From assembly GCF_004364575.1 (NCBI RefSeq), contig NZ_SOAG01000005.1, positions 62,001 to 126,000 on the forward strand: a DNA stretch of 64,000 bases, written 5' to 3'. The notes beneath the pieces are model-generated. The model was not told the DNA's origin. It saw only the letters and a list, made by a program, of their open reading frames with translations, and ran no database searches. A program made the translations under genes and the position numbers. This document shows positions 28,607 to 37,160 of this stretch, in pieces; the first letter of the stretch is position 1, and every line of letters begins with the position of its first letter. Origin of the DNA: Myroides indicus (GTDB lineage: Bacteria > Bacteroidota > Bacteroidia > Flavobacteriales > Flavobacteriaceae).

Positions 28607-30109
28607 TTAACTATCTTGTTCTATTTGAAAAGATCCTAAGAAAGCAATTGATTTTTCTATATCATAGTGTAAAATTCGATCCACGTCTACAAAAGAAACT
28701 TCTTCTCTATACAGTTTTACAAATGACTCAATAAAATCACTTGACTTTGCTGGTCTTCTAAATTCAAGAGCCTGAGCAGCATTCATTAACTCTATTGCTA
28801 AAATACGTTCTAAATTATCCACAATTCTCAACGCTTTTGTTGCTCCGTTAGATCCCATGCTCACGTGATCTTCTTGTCCGTTGCTAGACACAATACTGTC
28901 AACGCTTGCCGGTGTTGCCAATTGCTTGTTCTGACTAACAATACTTGCTGCAGTATACTGAGGAATCATAAACCCGGAATTTAATCCCGGATCAGAAACC
29001 AAAAACGGAGGCAAATCTCTCAATCCTGAAATCAACTGATAAGTACGCCTTTCTGATATATTACCCAATTCCGCCAAGGCAATTCCCAAAAAATCCAATG
29101 CCAATGCCAAGGGTTGTCCGTGAAAATTTCCTCCGGAAACGATAATATCTTCGTTATGAAAAATATTGGGATTATCTGTTACGGAATTAATTTCTGTTTT
29201 AAAAACCTTACTTACATAGTCAATTGTATCTTTTGATGCTCCGTGAACTTGAGGAATACATCTGAAAGAATAAGGATCCTGAACGTGTTTTTTATATCTT
29301 GAAATTAATTCTGATCCTTCTAAAATATCAGTAAAGAACTGAGCGGTTTCAATTTGCCCTTTATGTGGTCTAACATAGTGGATCAAGGCGTTAAAAGGTT
29401 CAATCCTTCCATCAAAAGCTTCTAAAGAAACTGCTCCGATAAGATCAGCTAAATAAGAAAGTCTTTGCGACTTTATCAATATATAACAGCCGTACGCTCC
29501 CATAAACTGCGTTCCGTTTAGCAGCGCCAACCCTTCTTTAGATTTGAGTTTTATTGATTCCCAACCATATTTCTCGAGTACTTTTTTAGCAGGCTGGCGA
29601 AATCCATTGTGAAATACTTCCCCCTCTCCTATTAAAGGTAAAGTTAAATGCGCCAGAGGTGCTAAATCTCCTGATGCACCCAACGATCCTTGATTATATA
29701 CCACCGGCAAAATATCATTATTGTAGAAATCAATCAATCTTTCTACTGTTTCCAGCTGTACTCCGGAGTTTCCATAACTTAATGACTTGACTTTTAAAAG
29801 CAACATAATCTTTACAATCTCTTCCGGAACCAGTTCGCCCGTGCCGCACGCATGAGATTTCATCAGATTTTCCTGAAGTTTAGTCAAATCTTCGTTATTT
29901 ATTTTAACACTGTACAATGAACCGAATCCTGTATTGATTCCATAAATAGGTTCTTGCTGTGTCTCCATTTTTCTATCTAAATAATCTCTGCAGTTAACAA
30001 TGTTTGCACGAGCTTCTTCTGATAATTGTATTTTTTGGTTTTGAACCAATATTTCGTTCAGTTTTTCGATAGTAAACACATCGGAACTAATGTAATGTAT
30101 TGTTTCCAT
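28607..30109 (-). CDS. hutH: histidine ammonia-lyase
   Basis: Enzyme of the aromatic amino-acid lyase family that converts L-His to urocanate and ammonia. At 500 residues it has the family length. The Ala145-Ser146-Gly147 triad in GSLGASGDLAPLAH forms the MIO electrophile by self-cyclisation; other family blocks are YGINTGFGSL and SVTDNPNIF. No other hut gene is in the window. The gene lies 20 bases downstream of yaaA. Tyr or Phe as alternative substrates cannot be ruled out from the motif alone, but hutH-like length and blocks make His most likely. Confidence 0.92.
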   Translation of the reverse strand: METIHYISSDVFTIEKLNEILVQNQKIQLSEEARANIVNCRDYLDRKMETQQEPIYGINTGFGSLYSVKINNEDLTKLQENLMKSHACGTGELVPEEIVKIMLLLKVKSLSYGNSGVQLETVERLIDFYNNDILPVVYNQGSLGASGDLAPLAHLTLPLIGEGEVFHNGFRQPAKKVLEKYGWESIKLKSKEGLALLNGTQFMGAYGCYILIKSQRLSYLADLIGAVSLEAFDGRIEPFNALIHYVRPHKGQIETAQFFTDILEGSELISRYKKHVQDPYSFRCIPQVHGASKDTIDYVSKVFKTEINSVTDNPNIFHNEDIIVSGGNFHGQPLALALDFLGIALAELGNISERRTYQLISGLRDLPPFLVSDPGLNSGFMIPQYTAASIVSQNKQLATPASVDSIVSSNGQEDHVSMGSNGATKALRIVDNLERILAIELMNAAQALEFRRPAKSSDFIESFVKLYREEVSFVDVDRILHYDIEKSIAFLGSFQIEQDS

Positions 30110-30129
30110 ACTAATTCTGGTCTTTAATC

Positions 30130-30897
30130 TTATCTTGTAAATACTAAATTATTTTCTTTTGACTCTGCTTCGCTCCAGATATATCCGTCTACATTAAACC
30201 CTTTTATCCCCTCAACATCATCAATGTTATTATCAACAATATAACGCGCCATTTGTCCGCGAGCTTTTTTAGCATAAAAGCTTATTGTTTTTAATTTTCC
30301 GTTGCGCAATTCTTTAAATTCGGGAATAACTAAGGTTGACTTTAACGCTTTTTTATCCACTGCACTAAAATACTCATTGCTTGCTAAATTTACGAGCAAT
30401 TCTCCTTTCCTCATTTCCTTGTTCAACGCATCGGTAATAACAGGTTTCCAAAATTCATATAAATTCTCACTGGTTTTCACTTTTATTTTAGTTCCCATTT
30501 CCAATCGATAAGGTTCTATTTCATCCAGTGGTTTTAATATACCGTATAAACCGGAAAGTATCCGAAGCTTATTCTGCAAAACATCCATTTTGGCTTCTGA
30601 AAGACTATATGCATCCAACCCGACATACACATCTCCGTTAAATGCATATACGGCTTGTCTAAAGTCTTTTTCCCTACCTGTTTTCTTAGAAAATGTTCTG
30701 GTCTGGTTTCTCTTCCAGTTTAACTCTGCCAAATTAGAAGAAATCTTCATTAGCTCTTCTAAATCCATAGGTGTTTTAGATACTAGTTCTTCATTAATTA
30801 TTTTAGATTCTTTTAAAAAAGCAGGTTTTGTAGATTTATTAATTGGTATTTCCGTATTGTAATCCAAGCTTTTAGCTGGCGATATTAGCATTTTCAT
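30130..30897 (-). CDS. yaaA: peroxide stress protein YaaA (UPF0246)
   Basis: DNA-binding, iron-limiting protein family induced by hydrogen peroxide in E. coli. The 255-residue protein opens KMLISPAKSLDY, the family signature. It also has AVYAFNGDVYVGLDAYSL, LSGLYGILKPLDEIEPYRLEMG and FYAKKARGQMARYIV. In-frame starts at TTG 30906 and ATG 30903 are also possible; ATG 30897 gives the conserved N-terminus. It is followed after 20 bases by hutH and probably shares its transcript. Confidence 0.94.
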   Translation of the reverse strand: MKMLISPAKSLDYNTEIPINKSTKPAFLKESKIINEELVSKTPMDLEELMKISSNLAELNWKRNQTRTFSKKTGREKDFRQAVYAFNGDVYVGLDAYSLSEAKMDVLQNKLRILSGLYGILKPLDEIEPYRLEMGTKIKVKTSENLYEFWKPVITDALNKEMRKGELLVNLASNEYFSAVDKKALKSTLVIPEFKELRNGKLKTISFYAKKARGQMARYIVDNNIDDVEGIKGFNVDGYIWSEAESKENNLVFTR

Positions 30898-30954
30898 AGT
30901 CATCAATTTTCAATTTCAAATATAGGGTATCTATTTGTATTTTCATACTTAAGG

Positions 30955-31959
30955 CTATATCCCTTTCAATCTTTCCCATAGCTTTTTTAACAATAAAACT
31001 CCATCCTTTCGCTCTTTTTTTACCTCTTCTACCGTTAATTTGCCGTTATCGTCAACCACAAAGCGGTAACTAAACGCAAATTGCAGGTCTTCATCGTCAT
31101 TTTTTAGCAATCCAAATCGTAAATCATTAAAATAAATTTCATTTTCCTTTTCTGAAAATGTATAATATCCCTCTGATATTTGAATTAATCTTTCAACTAT
31201 CTTATTATTCTCCAATTTTTCACCATATGCCAGATTTTTAGGGTAACTTCTAAATTGTATTGAAGAGTGATCAAAAAACGAATACTCTCCAATCAAAAAT
31301 GAATCCTGTGTCTCTACAATTCCATTCCACAAAATCGTATTGCCAATCGTAGGCTTTACAGAAATGGACGTATACACTACATTTTCTTCTTTTAAAGCTG
31401 ATGTAAAGGCGTAAAAAGCAATCCCTTTTAATAGCAGAGCAACAAAGAGATAAGCAGTACTCACAATTAACCCCAATTTATTCCAATACATTCTTTTGGC
31501 AACATTGTTTTTTTCAAACATAGAACGAATTAAAAAAAACATAAACGGAAGTGTATACAAGGGATCTATTACAAAAACAGCCTTAAATGCAAACGGATAA
31601 TCAAATGGCCACAATATCCGGGTTCCCCAGGTAGTAAATACGTCTAATAAGGAATGAGTCACAAAGCCCCAGAAAAAGACCCCCACAGCTTCTTTAAAAG
31701 CAAGTCCTTTCTTTTTTTCAAGCAGATAAACAAGATAGCCAAATAACAAAGAACCAAAAATAGCAAATATAAGAGAGTGAGAGAAACCGCGATGAATTTC
31801 TAATGCCGAAATAGGATCAGTAAACAAAATGGCTAAAACATCTAAATCCGGTATTGTTCCTGCGATAGCTCCGTATAAAACAGCTTTATTTTTTAATTTT
31901 TTTCCAGCAATAGCATTTCCTATCGCTCCTCCTAAAATAATTTGTGTAAGAGAATCCAT
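30955..31959 (-). CDS. membrane-bound metal-dependent hydrolase, YdjM family (DUF457)
   Basis: A 334-residue inner-membrane protein. It opens DSLTQIILGGAIGNAIAGKK, with AGTIPDLDVL and EIHRGFSHSL, the Asp/His motifs of the YdjM/LexA-binding hydrolase family. Later HSLLDVFTTWGTRILWPF completes the putative metal site. Four or more TM helices lie in residues about 60-200, and a soluble C-terminal part follows. ATG 31959 is chosen because the 12 extra residues of the longest frame are unlike the family and lie next to the upstream terminator. Substrate unknown. Confidence 0.88.
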   Translation of the reverse strand: MDSLTQIILGGAIGNAIAGKKLKNKAVLYGAIAGTIPDLDVLAILFTDPISALEIHRGFSHSLIFAIFGSLLFGYLVYLLEKKKGLAFKEAVGVFFWGFVTHSLLDVFTTWGTRILWPFDYPFAFKAVFVIDPLYTLPFMFFLIRSMFEKNNVAKRMYWNKLGLIVSTAYLFVALLLKGIAFYAFTSALKEENVVYTSISVKPTIGNTILWNGIVETQDSFLIGEYSFFDHSSIQFRSYPKNLAYGEKLENNKIVERLIQISEGYYTFSEKENEIYFNDLRFGLLKNDDEDLQFAFSYRFVVDDNGKLTVEEVKKERKDGVLLLKKLWERLKGI

Positions 31960-31983
31960 AGTTCGTTCTACATTACAAAAGAA

Positions 31984-32007
31984 AAAAACTGCCAAAAGGC
32001 AGTTTTT
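31984..32007 (-). terminator. terminator after Lrp-family regulator
   Basis: Perfect 10-bp hairpin AAAAACTGCC / GGCAGTTTTT with a 4-base loop, 26 bases past the regulator stop on the minus strand. Confidence 0.85.
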
Positions 32008-32032
32008 GATTATTTGTATTTTTTAAATTTTA

Positions 32033-32512
32033 CTACAATTCTTTAAAAATAGTATGCATCAATCGTTTTTTATCATTGATACTTTCTTCCAAAGAAATCA
32101 TCGATTCAGTTCTGTAGACTCCATCGATATCGTCAATCATATAAATTACCTCTTTGGCATGACGAGTATTTTTAGCTCTGATTTTACAGAAAACATTAAA
32201 CTTACCTGTTGTAACGTGTGCTACAGTAACAAACGGAATTTCATTTATTCTCTCTAAAACAAATTTAGTTTGTGAAGTGTTATGTAAAAATATTCCGATA
32301 TACGCAATAAATGCATATCCTAATTTTTCATAATCCAAAGTCAATGAAGAGCCCTGAATAATTCCGGCATCTTCCATCTTTTTTACACGTACGTGAACAG
32401 TACCTGCAGAAATCAAAAGTTTTTTTGCAATATCTGTAAAAGGAACTCTCGTATTATCAATCAACATATCTAAGATTTGGTGATCGATTTCATCTAAACG
32501 AAATTTACTCAT
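32033..32512 (-). CDS. Lrp/AsnC-family transcriptional regulator
   Basis: A 159-residue regulator with an N-terminal winged HTH (LDEIDHQILDMLIDNTRVPFTDIAKKLLISAGTVHVRVKKME) and a C-terminal RAM/AsnC effector domain (residues about 70-150, alpha-beta sandwich with VTVAHVTTGKFNVFCKI). It probably senses an amino acid and forms an octamer. It is monocistronic, with its own hairpin terminator. Target genes cannot be named; the M14 peptidase gene upstream is on the same strand. Confidence 0.93.
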   Translation of the reverse strand: MSKFRLDEIDHQILDMLIDNTRVPFTDIAKKLLISAGTVHVRVKKMEDAGIIQGSSLTLDYEKLGYAFIAYIGIFLHNTSQTKFVLERINEIPFVTVAHVTTGKFNVFCKIRAKNTRHAKEVIYMIDDIDGVYRTESMISLEESINDKKRLMHTIFKEL

Positions 32513-32600
32513 AAATCAATTATTTATCTTTTTTCTAATCTATAATCTTGCACAATAATACTGAATAAAAATCATTTTTTGATAAAAAAGACAGACTTTA

Positions 32601-33752
32601 TTATTTTTTTAGCAAATAATTAACTCCTATATTTGATAAATCTACAACTTCCTCTAGTTTTTCACCTATTTTATCCTCTTTAATTGAAAGAGAATTTAAA
32701 AACACACATTGTTCTGCTAAAACTAAATGTGCAAAGTTAGTTTCTTTTTTCTCAATTTCAACAATTACAGGACAAAACTTAATCTCCTCATCCTCCAAAA
32801 CTTCTAAATATTGAGCTTTCACTATATATTGTTCTCCTGTTTGAGGCTCAATAACATTTCTCAATGCAATATCATTATAATTTTTACAATTTTCAGGAAT
32901 CTCCATATAATCCATTGTATCATTTTTAAGATATTTTTGCTCTTTTATAGAATCTAAAATAACTAAATAACTTAAAAACACTATTTCTCTTGTTTTTTCG
33001 CGTTCATAATCGTCAGGATAATGTCCCGCTTCAAACAAAATAGTAGGCACGTTTCTGGATTGAAAATAGTCTCCTATACAATTTATATTAAACCCATCAT
33101 CAAAACGCCCCACTTGTCCCGGTATCACTTTCTGAATTTCCTGATTCATTGATATAATTAACTTCATTGCCTTTTCTCGACACTGATTTAATGAACACAT
33201 TTCATCAAACGCAGGAGCTAAAAACGAAATTGTAGCTGGTTTTTCAGAGTTTCCCACACCAAAAATAGTACGTTGATCATGAAGATTAAAAGCATAATCA
33301 GGATTAAACTCATCGAACAGCTTTCTCAACAATTTGCTCTCCGGCTGGGTCAAATTGACGGAGTCTCTATTTAAATCTACCTGATTAGCATTAACTCTGG
33401 TATATTTAAATGCGCCGTCTGGATTTAGAATCGGTACAATTAAAAAAGTGAATTCGTTATACCATTCCGCTACAAAAGTTTCTTTTTGCTGATTGAGCAA
33501 ATGTAAAAAATCTATTAAGGCTTTCGTTGTGGTAGATTCATTTCCATGCATCTGCGACCACATCAAAATTTTCTTTTTTCCAGCCCCCCATTCAATTGTT
33601 TTTATTGCTCTATTTTCTACAGAAAATCCTTCCGTTTTTACTTTAAAATTACCGTTCAGAATACTCAAAAAAGGATTAATTTTTTCAAGGGGAATATACC
33701 TTCCGGAAAGATGTTTATACGTATAGTTTTTGATTAAGTCCAAATAGTTCAT
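32601..33752 (-). CDS. M14-family zinc carboxypeptidase, cytosolic
   Basis: A 383-residue zinc peptidase of the M14 superfamily. The zinc ligands are in SQMHGNESTTTKAL (HxxE) and FNLHDQRT (His), and the catalytic Glu is probably in FEAGHYPDDYE. No signal peptide is present, so it acts inside the cell, possibly on cell-wall peptides or small dipeptides. Its start lies 23 bases from a minus-strand -7 element that overlaps a repeated operator, across from the divergent XRE regulator gene. That suggests joint control. Confidence 0.9.
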   Translation of the reverse strand: MNYLDLIKNYTYKHLSGRYIPLEKINPFLSILNGNFKVKTEGFSVENRAIKTIEWGAGKKKILMWSQMHGNESTTTKALIDFLHLLNQQKETFVAEWYNEFTFLIVPILNPDGAFKYTRVNANQVDLNRDSVNLTQPESKLLRKLFDEFNPDYAFNLHDQRTIFGVGNSEKPATISFLAPAFDEMCSLNQCREKAMKLIISMNQEIQKVIPGQVGRFDDGFNINCIGDYFQSRNVPTILFEAGHYPDDYEREKTREIVFLSYLVILDSIKEQKYLKNDTMDYMEIPENCKNYNDIALRNVIEPQTGEQYIVKAQYLEVLEDEEIKFCPVIVEIEKKETNFAHLVLAEQCVFLNSLSIKEDKIGEKLEEVVDLSNIGVNYLLKK

Positions 33753-33774
33753 TTTGCATTATTTTCTACTATCA

Positions 33775-33782
33775 CAAATGTA
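33775..33782 (-). promoter_or_regulatory. -7 element TACATTTG for M14 peptidase, inside operator copy 1
   Basis: Exact TAnnTTTG on the minus strand, 22 bases before the ATG at 33752. It is embedded in the first TGTAAACA-type repeat. Confidence 0.5.
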
Positions 33783-34009
33783 AACAACTTATCTTTTACA
33801 ATTGTAAACATCTTCGTTTTTGATTTAAATTACATTTGTAAACAATATCTCTTTTTCTAAATTAATTTTTCAATATAAAAACAAATCTACGTGTTTTGTT
33901 TTATTTAAAAACATATAATCCAGTACATTAAATACGTTACAATAAAGCTTAACTTTATATTAAACACTTTTAAATAATTGCGTTTTACAAAAATTAAATT
34001 TTATTTAAT

Positions 34010-34017
34010 TACATTTG
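34010..34017 (+). promoter_or_regulatory. -7 element TACATTTG for XRE regulator, inside operator copy 4
   Basis: Exact TAnnTTTG, 37 bases before the ATG at 34055, within the second copy of the 18-bp repeat. Confidence 0.5.
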
Positions 34018-34054
34018 TAAACAACAAAAGAAAGTATAATTAAATAATGTAAAG

Positions 34055-34489
34055 ATGAATGGCTTTGTAAACAGACTTAAATTTATATTGGACTATTTAG
34101 ATATCTCCGCCTCCTTTTTTGCGGATAAAATCGGGGTACAAAGATCAAGTTTATCGCATCTTTTATCTGGCAGAAATAAGCCTAGTTTAGATCTTATTTT
34201 AAAAATAAATGAAAGCTATCCTGAGTTCAATTTAGAATGGCTTTTAAAAGGTGAAAATAACTTTTTAAATCAAAAAGAAACACCTACTCTTCCTCTTGAA
34301 GAAAATTTCGAAAAACAAACTATTACCCTTCAAAAAGAAAATGAAAACAGCTGTAACATTTCTAATTCTTCCTCTGCTATCGCCGATAATAAGCCTGTTA
34401 AACTACAAGAATTAAATAATAATTCTGAAATAGAAAATATTGTTGTTTTTTACAAAAATGGAACATTTAAAAAATACAATGCTCAGTAG
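34055..34489 (+). CDS. XRE-family HTH transcriptional regulator
   Basis: A 144-residue regulator with an N-terminal Cro/C1-type HTH (residues about 8-65: RLKFILDYLDISASFFADKI, then VQRSSLSHLLSGRNKPSLDLILKI and NLEWLLKGE). The C-terminal half is Asn/Glu/Ser-rich, low in complexity, and ends ENIVVFYKNGTFKKYNAQ. This domain order is common in Bacteroidota. The four-copy operator in front of the gene and across the divergent peptidase promoter indicates auto-repression. Confidence 0.9.
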   Translation: MNGFVNRLKFILDYLDISASFFADKIGVQRSSLSHLLSGRNKPSLDLILKINESYPEFNLEWLLKGENNFLNQKETPTLPLEENFEKQTITLQKENENSCNISNSSSAIADNKPVKLQELNNNSEIENIVVFYKNGTFKKYNAQ

Positions 34490-34535
34490 CCTTGAAAAAC
34501 ACATCGTTCAATTATTTCAGAATATATTTTTGGAT

Positions 34536-34543
34536 TATATTTG
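34536..34543 (+). promoter_or_regulatory. -7 promoter element TATATTTG
   Basis: Exact TAnnTTTG, 16 bases before the ATG at 34560. Confidence 0.55.
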
Positions 34544-34559
34544 TCTGAATAGTTAAGCT

Positions 34560-35228
34560 ATGATAAAGAAATTACTCAGTTTTTTTACGCCAATTATAGA
34601 ACAGAAGATTCCTTCTCAAACTAATAAACAGCTTGAAATAACGTGGAATAACGGACGTTTGGTTTTAGATACTGAAAACACTAATTACTCTTTCGGAAAT
34701 CTTGAAAAAGTATTGCGAAAAGGATTAAAATATGTTGGCTTTTCTAAAATTAGAAACATGGAAAATGCGCTAATTTTAGGCTTAGGTGGCGGCAGTATCA
34801 TTCATTTACTGCGAAAAGATATAAAATTTAAAGGGACTATAACAAGTATTGAATTAGATCCTGCTATTATTTTTGTAGCTAATGAATACTTTAATTTGGA
34901 TGCCCTGTCCGAAAATCACACCATTATGCAAATGGATGCTTTTGAATATGTATTGACAACAGAAGCTACTTTTGACCTGATTGTAATTGATATTTTTAAA
35001 GATGCAGAGATGCCTGCTTTTTTATTTGAAAAATACTTTATAGACAAGCTTAAATCTTTACTTAACTTAAATGGTTTTATAATATTTAATACTATCGTTT
35101 TAAATAAAAAAAATAAGAATAGAAACAATCATTATACTACACAATATGAAGCAGATATTTTTTCGGTCAAAAGATATCCTAATATGCAAAATTTAAATGA
35201 GGTTATAACCATAAAAAGACATAAATAG
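34560..35228 (+). CDS. spermidine-synthase-like SAM-dependent methyltransferase
   Basis: A 222-residue class I Rossmann protein with the SAM loop ALILGLGGGSIIHLL, acidic end-of-strand SIELDPAIIFVANEYF and QMDAFEYV, then DLIVIDIFKDAEMPAFL. The order matches the spermidine synthase/polyamine aminopropyltransferase-like group. It is shorter than true SpeE and lacks its N-terminal beta domain, so methyl transfer or an unknown role is equally possible. It has its own promoter. No polyamine genes are nearby. Confidence 0.85.
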   Translation: MIKKLLSFFTPIIEQKIPSQTNKQLEITWNNGRLVLDTENTNYSFGNLEKVLRKGLKYVGFSKIRNMENALILGLGGGSIIHLLRKDIKFKGTITSIELDPAIIFVANEYFNLDALSENHTIMQMDAFEYVLTTEATFDLIVIDIFKDAEMPAFLFEKYFIDKLKSLLNLNGFIIFNTIVLNKKNKNRNNHYTTQYEADIFSVKRYPNMQNLNEVITIKRHK

Positions 35229-35282
35229 CCGATTTTTAAAAATTGCTTTTTAATACAAAATTGCCAAATAGTTAAAAGAAGT

Positions 35283-35290
35283 TATATTTG
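35283..35290 (+). promoter_or_regulatory. -7 promoter element TATATTTG
   Basis: Exact TAnnTTTG, 42 bases before the ATG at 35333. Confidence 0.5.
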
Positions 35291-35332
35291 TATTCTCTCT
35301 TTTTTAGAGCAGAAGACAAGTAATTATGCGCT

Positions 35333-36448
35333 ATGATACAGATAAAAGAAGTTCAAACCAAACAAGACCTGAAAGATTTCGTCAAATTCCCCTTTAAGCT
35401 GTACAAAGATAATCCCTATTGGGTACCTTCGATTATCAAAGAAGAAATTAGAAGTTTCAACAAAAAAAACGATATTTTCAAATCCGTCAGTGTTCAGCTT
35501 CTTTTAGCTTATAAAAACAATAAAATTGTAGGGCGGGTTGCCTGTAGCATTAATTGGTCAGAAGTGAATGACTTACACAAACCCAAAGTCAGATTCGGCT
35601 GGCTTGATATGATTGACGATCTCGAAGTAACAAAGGCACTTTTAAATGCAGTAACCAATTTTGGAAAAAAACACAATATGCAATATATGGAAGGACCAAT
35701 GGGTTTTTCTAATATGGATAAAGCGGGTATGCTTACAGAAGGTTTTGATTACATTGCTACTATGATAGGTCTGTATAATTTGCCTTATTACCCGGAACAC
35801 ATGATAAAATTAGGGTTAAAACCGGAAGCAGAATGGGTTGAATACAAAATTGATATAGATTCGTTTCAAGAAGATAAAATAAATCATATTTCTAACATAG
35901 TTGCCCAGCGTTACGGAGTTAAAAACTTAAATTTCAAAACAATAAAAGAATTAATGCCTTACGTGGATGAAATGTTTGCGCTATTAAATAAAACCTATGC
36001 TGATTTACAAAGTTTTGTACCTATCGAGCCTTTTCAGGTAGAACACTACAAAAAAAAGTATTTATCTTTTATACATCCTGACTTTATTTCATGTGTTATG
36101 GACAAACACAATAAAATGATTGCTTTTGCCATTACTATGCCTTCCTTTTCAAGAGCTTTTCAAAAAGCAAATGGAAAATTATTTCCTTTTGGCTTTTGGC
36201 ATATTCTTCAGGCTATGAAAAAAAATAATCATGTTGAATATTATTTAATAGGCGTAGATCCTGAATACAGAAACAAGGGGGTTACTGCCTTGATTTTTAA
36301 AGAAATATACAATTGCTTCAAAAAGCACAACATCACTTTTATCGAAACAAACCCGATGTTGGAAGAAAATACAAAAATACAACAGCTTTGGAAAAATTTA
36401 AGTCCGGAAATACATAAAAGACGCAAGACATTTCGTTTGGATTTTTAA
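35333..36448 (+). CDS. GNAT-fold N-acyltransferase-like protein
   Basis: A 371-residue cytosolic protein with two halves. The N-terminal half (FVKFPFKLYKDNPYWVPSI, VGRVACSINW, MEGPMGFSNMDKAGMLTEGFD) and C-terminal half (EYYLIGVDPEYRNKGVTALIFKEIY) both show GNAT-like features. The second carries the acetyl-CoA loop PEYRNKGVTAL, an R/Q-x-x-G-x-A/G match. I recognise it as a conserved bacterial family annotated only as GNAT or hypothetical. Substrate unknown. It is followed by a strong terminator. Confidence 0.82.
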   Translation: MIQIKEVQTKQDLKDFVKFPFKLYKDNPYWVPSIIKEEIRSFNKKNDIFKSVSVQLLLAYKNNKIVGRVACSINWSEVNDLHKPKVRFGWLDMIDDLEVTKALLNAVTNFGKKHNMQYMEGPMGFSNMDKAGMLTEGFDYIATMIGLYNLPYYPEHMIKLGLKPEAEWVEYKIDIDSFQEDKINHISNIVAQRYGVKNLNFKTIKELMPYVDEMFALLNKTYADLQSFVPIEPFQVEHYKKKYLSFIHPDFISCVMDKHNKMIAFAITMPSFSRAFQKANGKLFPFGFWHILQAMKKNNHVEYYLIGVDPEYRNKGVTALIFKEIYNCFKKHNITFIETNPMLEENTKIQQLWKNLSPEIHKRRKTFRLDF

Positions 36449-36495
36449 TTTTTCCAACTCAATTAAAAAAAGATAATTCAATTTTATTTTCAACC

Positions 36496-36540
36496 AAAAA
36501 GCCAAATATTTTATATTTTTGGTAAAATATTTGGCTTTTT
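36496..36540 (+). terminator. rho-independent terminator
   Basis: 18-bp perfect inverted repeat beginning AAAAAGCCAAATATTTTA with a 9-base loop and T-rich 3' end, 47 bases past the stop at 36448. Nothing else is seen in the remaining gap up to 36660. Confidence 0.9.
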
Positions 36541-36667
36541 ATTTATTTTCCAATACTTTTGTAGTATAAAAATCATGTTTAATAAGCTTATTTGACATGC
36601 AAAAGTATCAACTACATCAAACTATTTTTTAGTTTTTTCTGAATTTTCTCCATCCTTTTTTAGCAAT

Positions 36668-36675
36668 TAATTTTG
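36668..36675 (+). promoter_or_regulatory. -7 promoter element TAATTTTG
   Basis: Exact TAnnTTTG that overlaps the TTG at 36673, the first codon of the longest frame. It therefore supports the downstream ATG at 36715 as the real start. Confidence 0.5.
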
Positions 36676-36714
36676 GGGGACTTTTTTAAGTCAGGTAAGC
36701 ACAAAAATCACATT

Positions 36715-37158
36715 ATGTTTACTGTTGAAAAAAAAGACAAAAATCAACAACCTAATTCAACTGAAGTTCAATATTACGTAGATTTCCTATATCAGCATTT
36801 AGAACAATACGGAGATAAAAGAGAAGATATAAAAAAGGCTTTAGACTATGCTTTAGGTATAGATAATAAGCCCGGAGGGTTTATTTTAACCGCCAAAGAC
36901 GAACAAAGCAAAATTGTAGGAATAGCTGTAATCTTAAATACGCTTATGAGTGGTTTTATTCCCGACCATATTTTAGTTTACATTGCTACAGATTCCAAAG
37001 TAAGAGGAAAAGGCATTGGCAGCCTTTTGATGGATCAATTAAAAAAAGAATGCTCCGGAGCTATCGCTTTGCATGTGGAAGAATCTAATCCTGCTCAATT
37101 TTTATATGAGAAAAAAGGGTTTGAGAAAAAATATATCGAAATGAGATTAAACAGATAA
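36715..37158 (+). CDS. GNAT-family N-acetyltransferase
   Basis: A 147-residue acetyltransferase with the acetyl-CoA motif DSKVRGKGIGSLLMDQLK and the C-terminal NPAQFLYEKKGFEKKYIEMRL. ATG 36715 is chosen over TTG 36673, which lies in the promoter. It ends 2 bases before the ATG of the PLP racemase-like gene. The two therefore form an operon and presumably act on the same amino acid or its D-form. Confidence 0.9.
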   Translation: MFTVEKKDKNQQPNSTEVQYYVDFLYQHLEQYGDKREDIKKALDYALGIDNKPGGFILTAKDEQSKIVGIAVILNTLMSGFIPDHILVYIATDSKVRGKGIGSLLMDQLKKECSGAIALHVEESNPAQFLYEKKGFEKKYIEMRLNR

Positions 37159-37160
37159 AA

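Larger units (their letters stand above)
33774..34024. repeat. four copies of a TTACAnnTGTAAACA-type operator between divergent genes
   Basis: The 302-base gap between the M14 peptidase and XRE regulator genes has no ORF but four related sites: ACAAATGTAAACAA at 33774-33787, the perfect 14-bp palindrome TTTACAATTGTAAA at 33795-33808, and two identical 18-mers at 33828-33845 and 34007-34024 (both containing TTACATTTGTAAACAA). The sites carry -7 elements of both genes. They probably bind the XRE regulator at 34055. Confidence 0.65.

Noticed and set aside
33774-34024. CRISPR-like array in the gap upstream of the XRE gene
   Set aside because: Copies are short, vary in spacing and sequence, partly palindromic, and overlap promoter elements; no cas genes are present.
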